Shown piece after piece: positions 7,829-19,753 of a stretch of DNA of 19,801 nucleotides. Positions within the stretch are counted from its first letter, which is position 1. Each line of letters begins with the position of its first letter. The translations under genes and the position numbers were made by a program. The stretch spans positions 1 through 19,801 of the forward strand of contig NZ_CAMLFY010000083.1 in the NCBI RefSeq assembly GCF_946479415.1, in the 5' to 3' direction. The notes below the pieces were generated by a model. The model did not search any database and was not told the DNA's origin. It was given only the letters and a program-made list of their open reading frames with translations. The DNA comes from an uncultured Shinella sp. GTDB lineage: Bacteria > Pseudomonadota > Alphaproteobacteria > Rhizobiales > Rhizobiaceae.

Positions 7829-9034
7829 ATGACGGCGAAGACTGAAAAACGGACAATGATCGCGCGGCTCCTTGGCGACCGCGGCGGCAATTTCGCATTG
7901 ATGACGGCGATTGTCTGCCCCATCATCCTGGCAGCCGGTGGCGTGGCGATCGACCTCACCAATATGGTGATGACCCGGGCGACCTTACAGGATGCCGTGG
8001 ACTCGGCGGCTCTCTCCGCCGCCTCGGCACTTGCCAATGACGGCAAGACCCAGGCCGAAGCGAAGCTGCTCGCCATGCAGTTCCTCAAGACGCAGATGGC
8101 CGATGGTGGCGTAGCAATGGATGCCGCTTCCAAAGCTGCGAACGATCTGGAATTCGAATCCGGCACCCAGATATCCATCGTCGAGACGGCGCTGCTCGGC
8201 AACGGCAAATCCTACAAGGTCGATATCTCGACCAACCACACGGTCAACTTCAATGCATTCACGCGGCTGCTTGGCCAGACATCGACGGTCCTGAGCGCCA
8301 AGAGCACCGCCGAAAGCGCCACGGAATCGAAGAATGCCCTGTCGATGTTCCTCGTGCTCGACAAGTCCGGCTCGATGGCCTGGATCACCAACGAGAAGGA
8401 CAAGCTCGTCAATTCCTGCATCAACTGGACGGAAGACAACTGGGGCAGCACCAAGGTCAAGGCGACGAGCCCCTGCTATGTCTCCAAGATGGCAGCCCTG
8501 AAGCTCGCCGTCGCGAGCCTCTTCACTCAGTTCACGATCGCCGACCCGACCAATACCTTCGTGCGCACCGGCGCCATTTCCTATGACCTCGCGAGCTATT
8601 CGCCGAGCAATCTCGCCTGGGGTTCGACCGCAGCGCTCGCCTATGTCAACCTGCTGAACGCCGAAGGCGGCACGGCATCGGGTGCGTCGATAAAGACCGC
8701 CTATGACAAGCTGATGCTGGCATCGGAAAACACCGCGCACAAGAACAAGAACGGTCAGGTGCCGACGAAATATATCGTCTTCATGACCGACGGCGCGAAC
8801 AATTACGCAAGCGACGACACCAGCACGCTGGCCACCTGCGCCAGCGCGAAGAAGGACGGCATCGAAATCTATTCGGTCGCCTTCATGGCACCCACCGCCG
8901 GCCAGAACCTTCTGAAGACATGCGCGACCGACAGCTCGCATTACTTCCAGGCTGAAAACATGGCCGCTCTGGTCGCCGCCTTCAAGGTGATCGGCGAACG
9001 CACCTCCGCCGTGGTCTCTCGCCTGACGAAATAA
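7829..9034 (+). CDS. TadG-like membrane-anchored protein with von Willebrand factor A domain
   Basis: This is a 401-residue protein from ATG 7829. A short basic N-terminus leads to a hydrophobic segment (about 22-43, FALMTAIVCPIILAAGGVAI) followed by IDLTNMVMTRATLQDAVDSAAL, typical of TadE/TadG-type pilus-assembly proteins. The rest should lie outside the cytoplasm. From about 170 it is a vWA domain with the metal-site motif DKSGS (D178, S180, S182) and FMTDGAN (D321). Four cysteines lie after the membrane segment (in VNSCINW, SPCYVS, LATCAS and LKTCAT), enough for two disulfides. An in-frame TTG at 7793 would add 12 residues but has no better ribosome-binding site. No other tad or cpa gene is nearby, so it is an orphan. 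Its role could be adhesion, pilus-related or envelope-associated. Confidence 0.85.
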   Translation: MTAKTEKRTMIARLLGDRGGNFALMTAIVCPIILAAGGVAIDLTNMVMTRATLQDAVDSAALSAASALANDGKTQAEAKLLAMQFLKTQMADGGVAMDAASKAANDLEFESGTQISIVETALLGNGKSYKVDISTNHTVNFNAFTRLLGQTSTVLSAKSTAESATESKNALSMFLVLDKSGSMAWITNEKDKLVNSCINWTEDNWGSTKVKATSPCYVSKMAALKLAVASLFTQFTIADPTNTFVRTGAISYDLASYSPSNLAWGSTAALAYVNLLNAEGGTASGASIKTAYDKLMLASENTAHKNKNGQVPTKYIVFMTDGANNYASDDTSTLATCASAKKDGIEIYSVAFMAPTAGQNLLKTCATDSSHYFQAENMAALVAAFKVIGERTSAVVSRLTK

Positions 9035-9057
9035 TCCCGCCAAAAGGCTGGAACATC

Positions 9058-9089
9058 AAACCCGCTGCGTCCGACGCAGCGGGTTTTTT
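9058..9089 (+). terminator. Strong intrinsic (Rho-independent) terminator after the TadG-like gene
   Basis: A perfect 12-bp stem (AAACCCGCTGCG at 9058-9069, CGCAGCGGGTTT at 9075-9086) encloses a 5-nt loop TCCGA and merges into a run of six T (9084-9089). It lies 23 bases after the stop codon of the vWA gene. It separates everything upstream from the glycogen operon, which must therefore have its own promoter. Confidence 0.93.
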
Positions 9090-9090
9090 A

Positions 9091-9125
9091 GCATTTTCGT
9101 CGTGTTTCAGACATGTCGAAAATGC
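9091..9125. promoter_or_regulatory. Long imperfect dyad in the glgP upstream region
   Basis: GCATTTTCG (9091-9099) is exactly complementary to CGAAAATGC (9117-9125). Inside it CGTGT (9101-9105) pairs with ACATG (9111-9115), allowing one G-U, around the loop TTCAG, with a single T-T mismatch between the two blocks. It directly follows the intrinsic terminator and precedes the probable glgP promoter. It could be an operator, a structured leader element or an accessory terminator. No T-run follows it on the + strand. Confidence 0.4.
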
Positions 9126-9239
9126 ATGGGGCGTTTCTTGAAAAGGTATATTGCAAGCGCTTCGGATAGATGCATAAATTGATTTAAACGCGATTTCGAA
9201 CGAACGAACGCATTGAATGCGAGGGGGCAAAGTTCACCG
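9126..9239 (+). promoter_or_regulatory. Probable promoter and leader region of the glycogen operon
   Basis: This AT-richer stretch between the terminator/dyad and the glgP ATG must hold the operon promoter, because the terminator at 9058-9089 cuts off upstream transcription. Weak candidates are TTGCAA (9151-9156) with CATAAA (9173-9178) at 16-base spacing, or TTGAAA (9138-9143) without a clear -10. Neither is a good match. The region also holds two copies of ATGCAT (9122-9127, 9170-9175), a CGAA triplet repeat (9197-9208), the palindrome GCATTGAATGC (9210-9220) and the likely ribosome-binding site GAGGGGG (9221-9227). Confidence 0.4.
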
Positions 9240-11699
9240 ATGATGAACCGGGTTACCAACAATGATCTCGCGCCCGCTCTACGATCCTCGGACGTCGAAC
9301 AGCTCGCCACGGAGCTGCTGGAACGCCTCAAATACCGCATCGGCAAGGACCCGAAAGTCGCCAAGCCGCATGACTGGCTGACGGCAGCGATCCTGGTTGC
9401 GCGCGACCGTATTACCGACAAATGGATGGATTCGACTCGGCGCACCTACGCGACCGGCGCCAAACGCGTCTATTACCTATCGCTCGAATTCCTCATCGGC
9501 CGCCTGATGCGCGATGCCATGACCAATACCGGCATCATGGAAGAAATGCGCCAGGCGCTCGCCATGCATGGTGTCGATATCGACGTGATTGCAGAACTCG
9601 AGCCGGACGCAGCGCTTGGCAACGGTGGCCTCGGTCGCCTTGCCGCCTGTTTCATGGAATCGATGGCAACCGTCGATGTGCCGGCCTATGGCTACGGCAT
9701 CCGCTACGTTCACGGCCTCTTCCGCCAGCAGATGGCCGACGGCTGGCAGGTCGAGCTGCCGGAGACCTGGTTGGCGCACGGCAATCCCTGGGAATTCGAG
9801 CGCCGCGAAAGCTCCTACGAGATCGGCTTCGGCGGCGGCGTCGAGACGATCAATATCGGCGAGGACAAGCAGCGCTTCGTCTGGAAGCCGGCCGAGCGCG
9901 TCATTGCGACGGCGTATGACACGCCGGCGGTCGGCTGGCGGGCCAAGCGCGTCAACACGCTGCGCCTGTGGGCCGCAAACCCGATCGACCCGATCCTGCT
10001 CGAAGCCTTCAATGCCGGCGACCATATCGGCGCTCTGAAGGAGAGCAACCGGGCGGAAAGCCTGACGCGCGTGCTCTATCCGGCCGACGCCACGCCGGCC
10101 GGCCAGGAGCTGCGTCTGCGCCAGGAATTCTTCTTCTGCTCCGCCTCGCTGCAGGACATCCTGCGCCGCCATCTCCAGCAGTATCCGGACTTCACGTCCC
10201 TGCCGGATGCCGTCGCCATCCAGCTCAACGACACGCACCCCGCCGTCTCTGTCGCCGAACTCGTACGCCTGCTGACCGATGTGCACGGGCTCGACTTCGA
10301 CACGGCCTGGGATATCGGCCGCCGCACCTTCTCCTACACCAACCACACGCTGCTTCCCGAGGCGCTGGAAAGCTGGCCGGTGCCGCTGTTCGAGCGGCTG
10401 CTCCCGCGCCACATGCAGATCGTCTACGCGATCAACGCCAAGATCCTCGTCGAGGCCCGCAAGGACAAGGGCTTTGAAGACCAGCGCATCCGCAACATCT
10501 CACTGATCGAAGAATCCGGCGAGCGCCGGGTGCGCATGGGCAATCTCGCCTTCGTCGGCTCGCATTCGACCAACGGCGTGTCGGCGCTGCATACGGAGCT
10601 GATGAAGGAAACGGTCTTCGCCGACCTGCACAAGCTCTATCCCGAGCGCATCAACAACAAGACGAACGGGATCACGCCGCGCCGCTGGCTGATGCAGTGC
10701 AATCCGGGCCTGTTCAACCTGATCCGAGAGTCCATCGGCGACGGCTTCATGGACGACGCCGAGGCGCTGAAGGCGCTCGACGGCTTTGCCGACAACAAGG
10801 ATTTCCAGGAGCGCTTCGCCGCAATCAAGCGCGAGAACAAGAACCGTCTTGCCAATCTGGTCGGCAGTCGCATGGGCGTGCGCATCGATCCCGCCGCGAT
10901 GTTCGACATCCAGATCAAGCGCATCCACGAATACAAGCGCCAGTTGCTCAACATCATCGAGGCGGTCGCCCTCTACGACCAGATCCGCTCGCATCCCGAG
11001 CTAGACTGGGTGCCGCGCGTCAAACTCTTCGCGGGCAAGGCCGCGCCGAGCTACCACAATGCCAAGCTGATCATCAAACTCGCCAACGACGTGGCGCGCG
11101 TGATCAACAACGACCCCTCCGTGCGCGGCCTGCTCAAGGTCGTCTTCGTGCCGAACTACAACGTCTCGCTCGCCGAGATCATGGTTCCCGCCGCCGACCT
11201 TTCCGAGCAGATTTCGACCGCCGGCATGGAAGCCTCGGGCACCGGCAACATGAAGTTCGCGCTGAACGGCGCGCTGACGATCGGTACGCTCGACGGCGCC
11301 AATGTCGAAATGCGCGACCATGTCGGCGAGGAGAATATCGTGATCTTCGGCATGACCGCCGAGGAAGTGGCGAAGGTCCGCGCCGAGGGGCACAATCCCC
11401 GCGCCATCATCGAGCAGTCGAAGGAACTGTCGCAGGCGCTGGCCGCGATTTCTTCCGGCGTCTTCTCGCCCGATGACCGCAACCGCTTCACCGGCCTGGT
11501 CGATGGCATCTACAATCACGACTGGTTCATGGTGGCGGCCGATTTCGACGCCTATGCCAAGGCCCAACGTCAGGTCGATGGCATCTGGACGGATAAAAAC
11601 GCCTGGTATTCGAAGACCATACGGAACACAGCCCGCATGGGTTGGTTCTCCTCCGACCGCACCATTCGCCAATACGCCAAGGAAATCTGGAGGGCCTGA
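9240..11699 (+). CDS. glgP: Glycogen/starch/alpha-glucan phosphorylase (GT35)
   Basis: GlgP removes glucose from non-reducing ends of glycogen with phosphate, giving glucose-1-phosphate, in the cytoplasm. The 819-residue length is normal for the family. Visible landmarks are YYLSLEFLIGR, NGGLGRLAACF, YGYGIRYVHGLF, LNDTHPAVSVAELVR and the cofactor motif EASGTGNMKFALNGAL, in which K672 should carry pyridoxal phosphate. The ATG at 9240 is chosen, with GAGGGGG 12 bases upstream, a longish spacing. An ATG three bases later or an in-frame TTG at 9213 is possible, but the TTG has no ribosome-binding site. It is the first gene of the glycogen operon. Its stop TGA shares a base with the glgB ATG, so translation of the two is probably coupled. 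Confidence 0.97.
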   Translation: MMNRVTNNDLAPALRSSDVEQLATELLERLKYRIGKDPKVAKPHDWLTAAILVARDRITDKWMDSTRRTYATGAKRVYYLSLEFLIGRLMRDAMTNTGIMEEMRQALAMHGVDIDVIAELEPDAALGNGGLGRLAACFMESMATVDVPAYGYGIRYVHGLFRQQMADGWQVELPETWLAHGNPWEFERRESSYEIGFGGGVETINIGEDKQRFVWKPAERVIATAYDTPAVGWRAKRVNTLRLWAANPIDPILLEAFNAGDHIGALKESNRAESLTRVLYPADATPAGQELRLRQEFFFCSASLQDILRRHLQQYPDFTSLPDAVAIQLNDTHPAVSVAELVRLLTDVHGLDFDTAWDIGRRTFSYTNHTLLPEALESWPVPLFERLLPRHMQIVYAINAKILVEARKDKGFEDQRIRNISLIEESGERRVRMGNLAFVGSHSTNGVSALHTELMKETVFADLHKLYPERINNKTNGITPRRWLMQCNPGLFNLIRESIGDGFMDDAEALKALDGFADNKDFQERFAAIKRENKNRLANLVGSRMGVRIDPAAMFDIQIKRIHEYKRQLLNIIEAVALYDQIRSHPELDWVPRVKLFAGKAAPSYHNAKLIIKLANDVARVINNDPSVRGLLKVVFVPNYNVSLAEIMVPAADLSEQISTAGMEASGTGNMKFALNGALTIGTLDGANVEMRDHVGEENIVIFGMTAEEVAKVRAEGHNPRAIIEQSKELSQALAAISSGVFSPDDRNRFTGLVDGIYNHDWFMVAADFDAYAKAQRQVDGIWTDKNAWYSKTIRNTARMGWFSSDRTIRQYAKEIWRA

Positions 11700-13924
11700 T
11701 GACCGCACCGCCGAACAAAGGGACGACGGCCCCCCGGCCCAATCTCCCGTCAGAGCTTCTGGCGAAGGCGGACATCGATGCAATCCTGGAAAGCCGGCAC
11801 TGGGACCCGTTCGCGGTGCTCGGCGTCCATGCGGTGGACGACACCTATATCGCCCGCTGCTTCCTGCCGGGTGCTGCCGAAGTGACGGCAGAGACGTTGT
11901 CGGGCAAGGCGGTCGGCGTGCTCACGCAGGTCGATCCGGCCGGCATCTTTGCCGGCGAGATCGCTTTGAAGAAGCAGCAGCCGATCCGCTACCGCGCGCG
12001 CAATGACGGCGGCGAATGGGTGGTGATCGACCCCTATAGTTTCGGCCCCGTTCTCGGGCCGATGGACGACTACTACATTCGCGAAGGCTCGCATCTCAGG
12101 CTGTTCGACAAGCTCGGCGCCCATCCGATGACGCTTGACGGCATCGACGGCTTTCATTTCGCCGTCTGGGCGCCGAACGCCAAGCGCGTTTCCGTGGTCG
12201 GCAACTTCAACGAATGGGACGGGCGGCGCAATGCCATGCGCCTGCGCCGGGACACCGGCATCTGGGAGATTTTTCTCCCCGGCATCACAGCCGGCCATGC
12301 CTATAAATACGAGATCGTCGGCATCAACGGTGAGGTCCTGCCGCTGAAGGCCGACCCCTTCGCCCGCCGCTCCGAACTGCGTCCCAACAATGCCTCGATG
12401 ACGACGGGGCCGATCGACCAGACATGGGAAGACGAGGCGCATCTTCAACATTGGGCGAGCGCCGACGCTCGCCGCCAGCCGATCTCGATCTACGAGGTCC
12501 ATGCCGGCTCCTGGCAACGCAACAATGCCGGCGACTTCCTCACTTGGGATGAATTGGCCGACCGGCTGATCCCCTACTGCATCGACATGGGCTTCACCCA
12601 TATCGAATTCCTGCCGATCTCCGAATTCCCCTTCGACCCCTCCTGGGGCTACCAGACGACCGGCCTCTATGCCCCGACCGCCCGTTTCGGCGAGCCGGAT
12701 GGCTTTGCCCGTTTCGTCAACGGCTGCCACAAGGTCGGCATCGGCGTCATCCTCGACTGGGTGCCGGCGCATTTCCCGACGGATGCGCACGGGCTTGGCA
12801 AGTTCGACGGCACGGCGCTCTACGAGCATGAGGACCCGCGCCAGGGCTTTCACCCGGATTGGAACACGGCGATCTACAATTTCGGCCGCGCCGAGGTCCT
12901 GTCCTACCTCATCAACAACGCGCTCTACTGGTCGGAGAAATTCCATCTCGACGGGCTGCGCGTCGATGCGGTCGCCTCGATGCTCTATCTCGATTATTCG
13001 CGCAAGCACGGCGAATGGGTGCCGAACGAGTATGGCGGCAACGAAAACCTCGAAGCCGTGCGCTTCCTGCAGGAGATGAACGCCCGCGTCTATGCCGCCC
13101 ATCCCGGCATCCTGACGATCGCCGAAGAGTCCACCTCCTGGCCGAAGGTCTCCGCCCCCGTGCATGACGGCGGGCTCGGCTTCGGCTTCAAGTGGAACAT
13201 GGGCTTCATGCACGACACGCTGCAATATCTGTCGCGTGAGCCGGTGCATCGCAAGTTCCACCACAACGACATGACCTTCGGCCTCATCTATGCCTTCACG
13301 GAGAACTTCGTGTTGCCGCTTAGCCACGACGAGGTTGTGCATGGCAAGGGCTCGCTGATCGCCAAGATGGCGGGTGACGACTGGCAGAAATTTGCCAACC
13401 TGCGCGCCTATTACGGCTTCATGTGGGGCTATCCCGGCAAGAAGCTCTTGTTCATGGGGCAGGAATTCGCGCAGTGGCAGGAATGGAGCGAGAGCCGCTC
13501 GCTCGACTGGAATCTGCTCGAATATCCGCTGCATGAGGGCATGCGCCGGCTGGTGCGCGATCTCAACGGCACCTATCGCCGCAAGGGCGCGCTGCATGCG
13601 CGCGACTGCGAGGGCGACGGCTTCGAGTGGCTGATCGCCGACGACCGCGAGAACTCGGTCTTCGCCTGGCTGCGCAAAGCGCCCGGCGAAAAGCCGATCG
13701 CTGTCGTCACCAACTTCACCCCGGTTTACCGCGAGGGATATGCCGTGCCTCTTCCGGTGGAGGGCCGGTGGCGCGAGATCCTCAACACCGATGCCGAGAT
13801 CTATGGCGGCAGCGGCAAGGGCAACGGCGGCGCGGTCGAAGCCAGAAAACACGGCAACGGAAAAATAGCAGCCACCATCACCCTGCCACCGCTGGCGACC
13901 GTGATGTTAGAGCTGGATACATAA
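11699..13924 (+). CDS. glgB: 1,4-alpha-glucan branching enzyme (GH13, CBM48)
   Basis: GlgB cuts alpha-1,4 chains and rejoins them as alpha-1,6 branches. The 741-residue protein has an N-terminal extension, a CBM48 domain (about 125-230, with [22 protein letters not shown]) and a GH13 barrel. The catalytic regions are intact: [10 protein letters not shown], nucleophile D423 in GLRVDAV, acid/base E476 in IAEEST, and H543-D544 in [11 protein letters not shown]. The spacing between these matches Escherichia coli GlgB (D405, E458, D526). The start ATG overlaps the glgP stop by one base and uses GGAGG (11689-11693) inside glgP. A farther upstream in-frame ATG at 11642 lies within glgP and is less likely. 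Confidence 0.97.
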   Translation: MTAPPNKGTTAPRPNLPSELLAKADIDAILESRHWDPFAVLGVHAVDDTYIARCFLPGAAEVTAETLSGKAVGVLTQVDPAGIFAGEIALKKQQPIRYRARNDGGEWVVIDPYSFGPVLGPMDDYYIREGSHLRLFDKLGAHPMTLDGIDGFHFAVWAPNAKRVSVVGNFNEWDGRRNAMRLRRDTGIWEIFLPGITAGHAYKYEIVGINGEVLPLKADPFARRSELRPNNASMTTGPIDQTWEDEAHLQHWASADARRQPISIYEVHAGSWQRNNAGDFLTWDELADRLIPYCIDMGFTHIEFLPISEFPFDPSWGYQTTGLYAPTARFGEPDGFARFVNGCHKVGIGVILDWVPAHFPTDAHGLGKFDGTALYEHEDPRQGFHPDWNTAIYNFGRAEVLSYLINNALYWSEKFHLDGLRVDAVASMLYLDYSRKHGEWVPNEYGGNENLEAVRFLQEMNARVYAAHPGILTIAEESTSWPKVSAPVHDGGLGFGFKWNMGFMHDTLQYLSREPVHRKFHHNDMTFGLIYAFTENFVLPLSHDEVVHGKGSLIAKMAGDDWQKFANLRAYYGFMWGYPGKKLLFMGQEFAQWQEWSESRSLDWNLLEYPLHEGMRRLVRDLNGTYRRKGALHARDCEGDGFEWLIADDRENSVFAWLRKAPGEKPIAVVTNFTPVYREGYAVPLPVEGRWREILNTDAEIYGGSGKGNGGAVEARKHGNGKIAATITLPPLATVMLELDT

Positions 13925-13944
13925 GAGAGCTGGGAGGCGACACT

Positions 13945-15207
13945 ATGGAGCAAAAGCGTATTCAACCCCTCGCCCGTGACGCGATGGCCTATGTCCTGGC
14001 AGGCGGGCGAGGAAGCCGCCTCAAGGAACTGACCGACCGTCGCGCCAAGCCGGCCGTGCATTTCGGTGGCAAGGCCCGCATCATCGATTTCGCGCTTTCC
14101 AATGCGCTGAATTCGGGTATCCGCCGCATCGGCGTCGCCACCCAGTACAAGGCCCATTCGCTGATCCGCCACATGCAGCGCGGCTGGAACTTCTTCCGCC
14201 CGGAGCGCAACGAGAGCTTCGATATCCTGCCCGCCTCGCAGCGCGTCTCCGAGACGCAGTGGTACGAGGGCACGGCCGACGCCGTCTACCAGAACATCGA
14301 CATCATCGAGGACTACGGCGTCGAATACATGGTCATCCTCGCCGGTGACCATATTTATAAAATGGACTACGAGCTGATGCTCCAGCAGCACGTGGATTCC
14401 GGCGCTCAGGTGACGATCGGCTGCCTGGAAGTGCCGCGCATGGAAGCGACCGGCTTCGGCGTCATGCATGTCGACGACAAGGACCAGATCATCGCCTTCG
14501 TGGAAAAGCCGGCCGATCCGCCGGGCATTCCCGGCAATCCCGACATGGCGCTCGCCTCCATGGGCATCTATGTCTTCCACACCAAGTTCCTGATGGACCT
14601 TTTGCGCCGCGACGCGGCCGACCCGACGTCGAGCCGCGACTTCGGCAAGGACATCATCCCCTATATCGTGCAGAACGGCAAAGCCGTCGCCCACCGCTTC
14701 AACGCGTCCTGCGTCCGCTCGAATTTCGAGCGCGAGGCCTATTGGCGCGACGTCGGCACGATCGATGCCTACTGGCAGGCCAATATCGACCTGACCCACA
14801 TCACCCCGGAACTGGACATCTATGACAGCTCCTGGCCGATCTGGACCTTCGCCGAGATCAAGCCGCCGGCCAAGTTCGTGCATGACGACGAGAACCGGCG
14901 CGGTTCGGCGATCTCCTCGCTCGTCTCGGGCGACTGCATCATCTCCGGCGCCTCGCTGAACCGCAGCATGTTGTTCACCGGGGTCAGGGCGAATTCCTAT
15001 TCCCGCCTGGAAGGGGCCGTTGTGCTGCCGAATGTTATGATAGGCCGGCATGCCAATCTCAAGAACGTCGTCATCGACAGCCGCGTGGTCATCCCCGAAG
15101 GCCTTGTCGTCGGTGAGGATCCGGAACTCGATGCCCGTCGCTTCCGCCGCTCGGAAAACGGCATCTGCCTCATCACCCAACCGATGATCGACAAGCTGGA
15201 GCTCTAG
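13945..15207 (+). CDS. glgC: Glucose-1-phosphate adenylyltransferase (ADP-glucose pyrophosphorylase)
   Basis: GlgC makes ADP-glucose and pyrophosphate from ATP and glucose-1-phosphate, the committed step of bacterial glycogen synthesis. The 420-residue length equals what I recall for Agrobacterium tumefaciens GlgC and the sequence looks very similar. The nucleotidyltransferase domain starts [20 protein letters not shown], with D135 in [12 protein letters not shown] (metal/catalytic Asp) and K188 in [13 protein letters not shown] (glucose-1-phosphate site). The C-terminal third is the left-handed beta-helix domain ([14 protein letters not shown] onward). By homology it should be activated by fructose-6-phosphate and pyruvate, as in Agrobacterium. 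ATG 13945 has GGGAGG at 13932-13937, and the open frame further upstream is just non-coding-frame sequence inside glgB. It lies 20 bases after glgB. Confidence 0.97.
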   Translation: MEQKRIQPLARDAMAYVLAGGRGSRLKELTDRRAKPAVHFGGKARIIDFALSNALNSGIRRIGVATQYKAHSLIRHMQRGWNFFRPERNESFDILPASQRVSETQWYEGTADAVYQNIDIIEDYGVEYMVILAGDHIYKMDYELMLQQHVDSGAQVTIGCLEVPRMEATGFGVMHVDDKDQIIAFVEKPADPPGIPGNPDMALASMGIYVFHTKFLMDLLRRDAADPTSSRDFGKDIIPYIVQNGKAVAHRFNASCVRSNFEREAYWRDVGTIDAYWQANIDLTHITPELDIYDSSWPIWTFAEIKPPAKFVHDDENRRGSAISSLVSGDCIISGASLNRSMLFTGVRANSYSRLEGAVVLPNVMIGRHANLKNVVIDSRVVIPEGLVVGEDPELDARRFRRSENGICLITQPMIDKLEL

Positions 15208-15214
15208 CCGGGTC

Positions 15215-16654
15215 ATGAACATCCTTTCGGTGGCATCCGAAGTATTCCCGCTCATCAAGACGGGAGGCCTCGCCGACGTCGCCGGCGCGCTGCCGATCGC
15301 GCTTGCCGGGCATGGAATGCATATGCGCACGCTGATGCCCGGTTATCCCGCGGTCATGCAGCGGCTGGGCGAAGTCGAGGTGGTCGCCGGTTTCGACGAC
15401 CTGCTCGGCGAGCCTGCGCGTATTCTTGCCGCCACGCATGAGGGCCTCGATATCCTCGTGCTCGACGCACCGGCCTATTACGACCGACCGGGCGGTCCCT
15501 ATGTGGATGCCACGGGCAAGGACTTTACCGATAACTGGCGGCGCTTTGCCGCCCTCTCCTTCGCGGGCGCCGAAATCGCCCGCGGCCTGCTGCCCGAGTG
15601 GCGGCCGGATATCGTGCATGCCCATGACTGGCAGGCGGCGATGACCGCCGTCTACATGCGCTATACCGGCCTTCAGCACATTCCCACAGTGCTCACGGTG
15701 CACAACCTCGCCTTCCAGGGCCAGTTCGGCGCCGATATCTTCGAGGGGCTTGCGCTGCCGCCCGAGGCCTACACCATGGACGGGCTCGAATATTACGGCG
15801 ATGTCGGCTATCTCAAGGGCGGGCTTCGCACCGCCTGGTCGATCACGACGGTCAGCCCGACCTATGCGCACGAGATCATGACGGCGGAATACGGCATGGG
15901 CCTCGAGGGCCTGATCAATGCCCGCGCCACCGATCTCGTCGGCATCGTCAATGGCATCGACACCGCCGTCTGGAACCCCGAGACCGATGCCAACATCGCC
16001 CGCACCTATGCCGCCGGCTCGCTCAAGCAGCGTTCCGTCAACCGGCAGGCTGTCGCCGAACGCTTCAGCCTCGAGGATGATACCGGCCCGATCTTCTGCA
16101 TCATCAGCCGGCTGACCTGGCAGAAGGGCATTGACCTGATCGCTGAGGTCGCCGACTGGATCGTCGAGCAGGGCGGCAAGCTGGCCGTGCTCGGCTCGGG
16201 TGACCAGGCACTGGAAGGCGCGCTGCTGGCCGCCGCCTCGCGCCATCGCGGCCGCATCGGCATCGTCATCGGCTATAACGAGCCGCTGTCGCACCTGATG
16301 CAGGCCGGCAGCGACGCCATCCTCATCCCATCACGCTTCGAGCCCTGCGGCCTGACCCAGCTCTATGGCCTGCGCTACGGCTGCATTCCCGTCGTCGCCC
16401 GCACCGGAGGCCTTGCCGATACGGTCATCGACGCCAACGAAGCGGCCCTGTCCGCCCGCGTCGCGACCGGCTTCCAGTTCACGCCCATCAATGCCGACGG
16501 GCTGCGCCAGGCGCTGCGCCGGGTGTTCAAAGCCTATAACGAACCGAAAATCTGGGGTCGCATCCAGAACCAGGGCATGAAGTCAGACGTTTCCTGGGAA
16601 AACAGCGCCGCGCGCTATGCCGACCTCTATTCCAGCCTTCTTTCGCGAGTGTAA
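15215..16654 (+). CDS. glgA: Glycogen synthase (ADP-glucose type, GT5)
   Basis: GlgA transfers glucose from ADP-glucose to the non-reducing end of glycogen. The 479-residue length is typical of the bacterial GT5 enzyme. The N-terminal Rossmann domain has the ADP-glucose motif [13 protein letters not shown], with K15 as the conserved lysine, and HDWQAA. The C-terminal domain has [13 protein letters not shown] and [18 protein letters not shown], including E376, equivalent to the catalytic Glu377 of the E. coli enzyme, and C378. Seven bases separate it from glgC, and the ribosome-binding site is weak (GGAGCT within the end of glgC). This suggests dependence on translation of the upstream gene. 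Confidence 0.97.
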   Translation: MNILSVASEVFPLIKTGGLADVAGALPIALAGHGMHMRTLMPGYPAVMQRLGEVEVVAGFDDLLGEPARILAATHEGLDILVLDAPAYYDRPGGPYVDATGKDFTDNWRRFAALSFAGAEIARGLLPEWRPDIVHAHDWQAAMTAVYMRYTGLQHIPTVLTVHNLAFQGQFGADIFEGLALPPEAYTMDGLEYYGDVGYLKGGLRTAWSITTVSPTYAHEIMTAEYGMGLEGLINARATDLVGIVNGIDTAVWNPETDANIARTYAAGSLKQRSVNRQAVAERFSLEDDTGPIFCIISRLTWQKGIDLIAEVADWIVEQGGKLAVLGSGDQALEGALLAAASRHRGRIGIVIGYNEPLSHLMQAGSDAILIPSRFEPCGLTQLYGLRYGCIPVVARTGGLADTVIDANEAALSARVATGFQFTPINADGLRQALRRVFKAYNEPKIWGRIQNQGMKSDVSWENSAARYADLYSSLLSRV

Positions 16655-18289
<1,635 letters not shown>

Positions 18290-18290
18290 C

Positions 18291-19753
18291 ATGACCATCA
18301 CCGCCCCCTCCTTCGCACCGGGCGCCACGCTCTCCGGGGACGGGGTGGAATTCGCGGTCTATTCCCGCGATGCGGCCCGTGTCGATCTCTGCCTGTTCGA
18401 CAATGACGGCTACAAGGAACTCGCCCGTCTCGCCATGGGGCGGGACGAGAGCGGCTTCCACCGGGTCTTCGTCGAAGGCGCCGCAGAGGGCACGCGCTAC
18501 GGTTTTCGCGCCGACGGCATCTATTCGCCGGACCATGGCCTGTGGTTCGACCCCGCGAAACTGCTGGTCGATCCCTACGCCAAGCAATTGGACCGCGCCT
18601 TCCGGCACGATGGCCGCCTCGCCGTCTTCAGCATCGACACGGCGGATATCGTGCCGAAGGCCGTCGTCGTCAGGGACCGGCCCGTCGCGATAGAGCCGCC
18701 GATCTTCCGCCCCGGCGGCTTCGTCTACGAGGTCGCCGTGCGCAGCTTCACCATGCTGCATCCCGAGGTGCCGGAGGCGATGCGTGGCACCGTCTCCGCG
18801 CTGGCGCATCCCGCCGTGCTCGCCCATCTGAAACGCCTCGGCGTCGACGCCGTAGAATTGATGCCCATCACCGCCTGGATCGACGAACGCCACCTGCCGC
18901 CGCTCGGCCTCTCCAACAGCTGGGGCTACAACCCGATCGCCTTGATGGCACTTGATCCGCGTCTCGTGCCCGGCGGCATGAAGGAACTGGCCGACACGGT
19001 CGCGGCTCTGCGCGCCGAGAATATCGGCGTGATCCTCGATCTCGTCTTCAACCATTCCGGCGAGAGCGACCGGCATGGCGCGACGCTCTCCATGCGCGGT
19101 CTCGACAACCTCACCTATTACCGCCACCTGCCGGATCGCCCCGGCGAGCTGATCAACGACACCGGCTGCGGCAACACGATTGCCGGCGAACACCCCGTCG
19201 TGCGCCAACTCGTCCTCGACAGCCTGCGCCATTTCGTGCGCCATGCCGGCGTCGATGGTTTCCGCTTCGATCTCGCCACGATTCTCGGCCGCGAGGCGGA
19301 CGGCTTTTCCGCCCGCTCGGCCCTGCTGTCCGAAATCTGCGCCGATCCCCTGCTGAAGGACCGCGTGCTGATCGCCGAACCCTGGGATATCGGCCCCGGC
19401 GGCTACCAGCTCGGCAATTTCCCGGCTCCCTTCCTGGAATGGAACGACCGCTACCGCGACGACACCAGAACCTTCTGGCGCGGCGACAGCCACCGCCTCG
19501 GCGCCTTCGTCACCGCCTTCGCCGGCTCCTCGGATATCTTCTCGCGGCACGGCGGGGAGGAGACGCGCAGCGTCAACTTCCTCGCCGCCCATGACGGTTT
19601 CACCCTGATGGATCTCGTCTCCCACACCGTGAAGCACAATGAGGCAAACGGCGAGGACAACAGGGACGGCCACAACGAGAACCACTCCTGGAACAACGGT
19701 GCGGAGGGCGCCACGACCGATGGCGCCGTGCTCTCCGCCCGCCGCGCCGATGT
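18291..19753 (+). CDS. glgX: Glycogen debranching enzyme GlgX (GH13), 3' end missing at contig end
   Basis: GlgX hydrolyses alpha-1,6 branches of limit dextrin left by GlgP. About 488 genuine residues are present, against roughly 650-700 for full GlgX, so the C-terminal quarter or so is missing. An N-terminal CBM48 (SGDGVEFAVYSRDAARVDLCLF) precedes the GH13 barrel with intact catalytic regions: ILDLVFNHSGES, nucleophile D327 in GFRFDLAT, acid E363 in IAEPWD, and H434-D435 in FLAAHDGFTL. The family stretch NGEDNRDGHNENHSWN follows. The start is one base after the pgm stop and has no clear ribosome-binding site. The reading frame continues to TAG 19773-19775, but that stop and the last residues (DRKSVV) are encoded by sequencing adapter. 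This is therefore a partial gene, not a natural truncation. Confidence 0.95.

Noticed and set aside
13627..13944. Extended GlgC start overlapping the end of glgB
   Set aside because: The extra residues are an out-of-frame reading of glgB. ATG 13945 has a GGGAGG site and gives the expected 420 residues.
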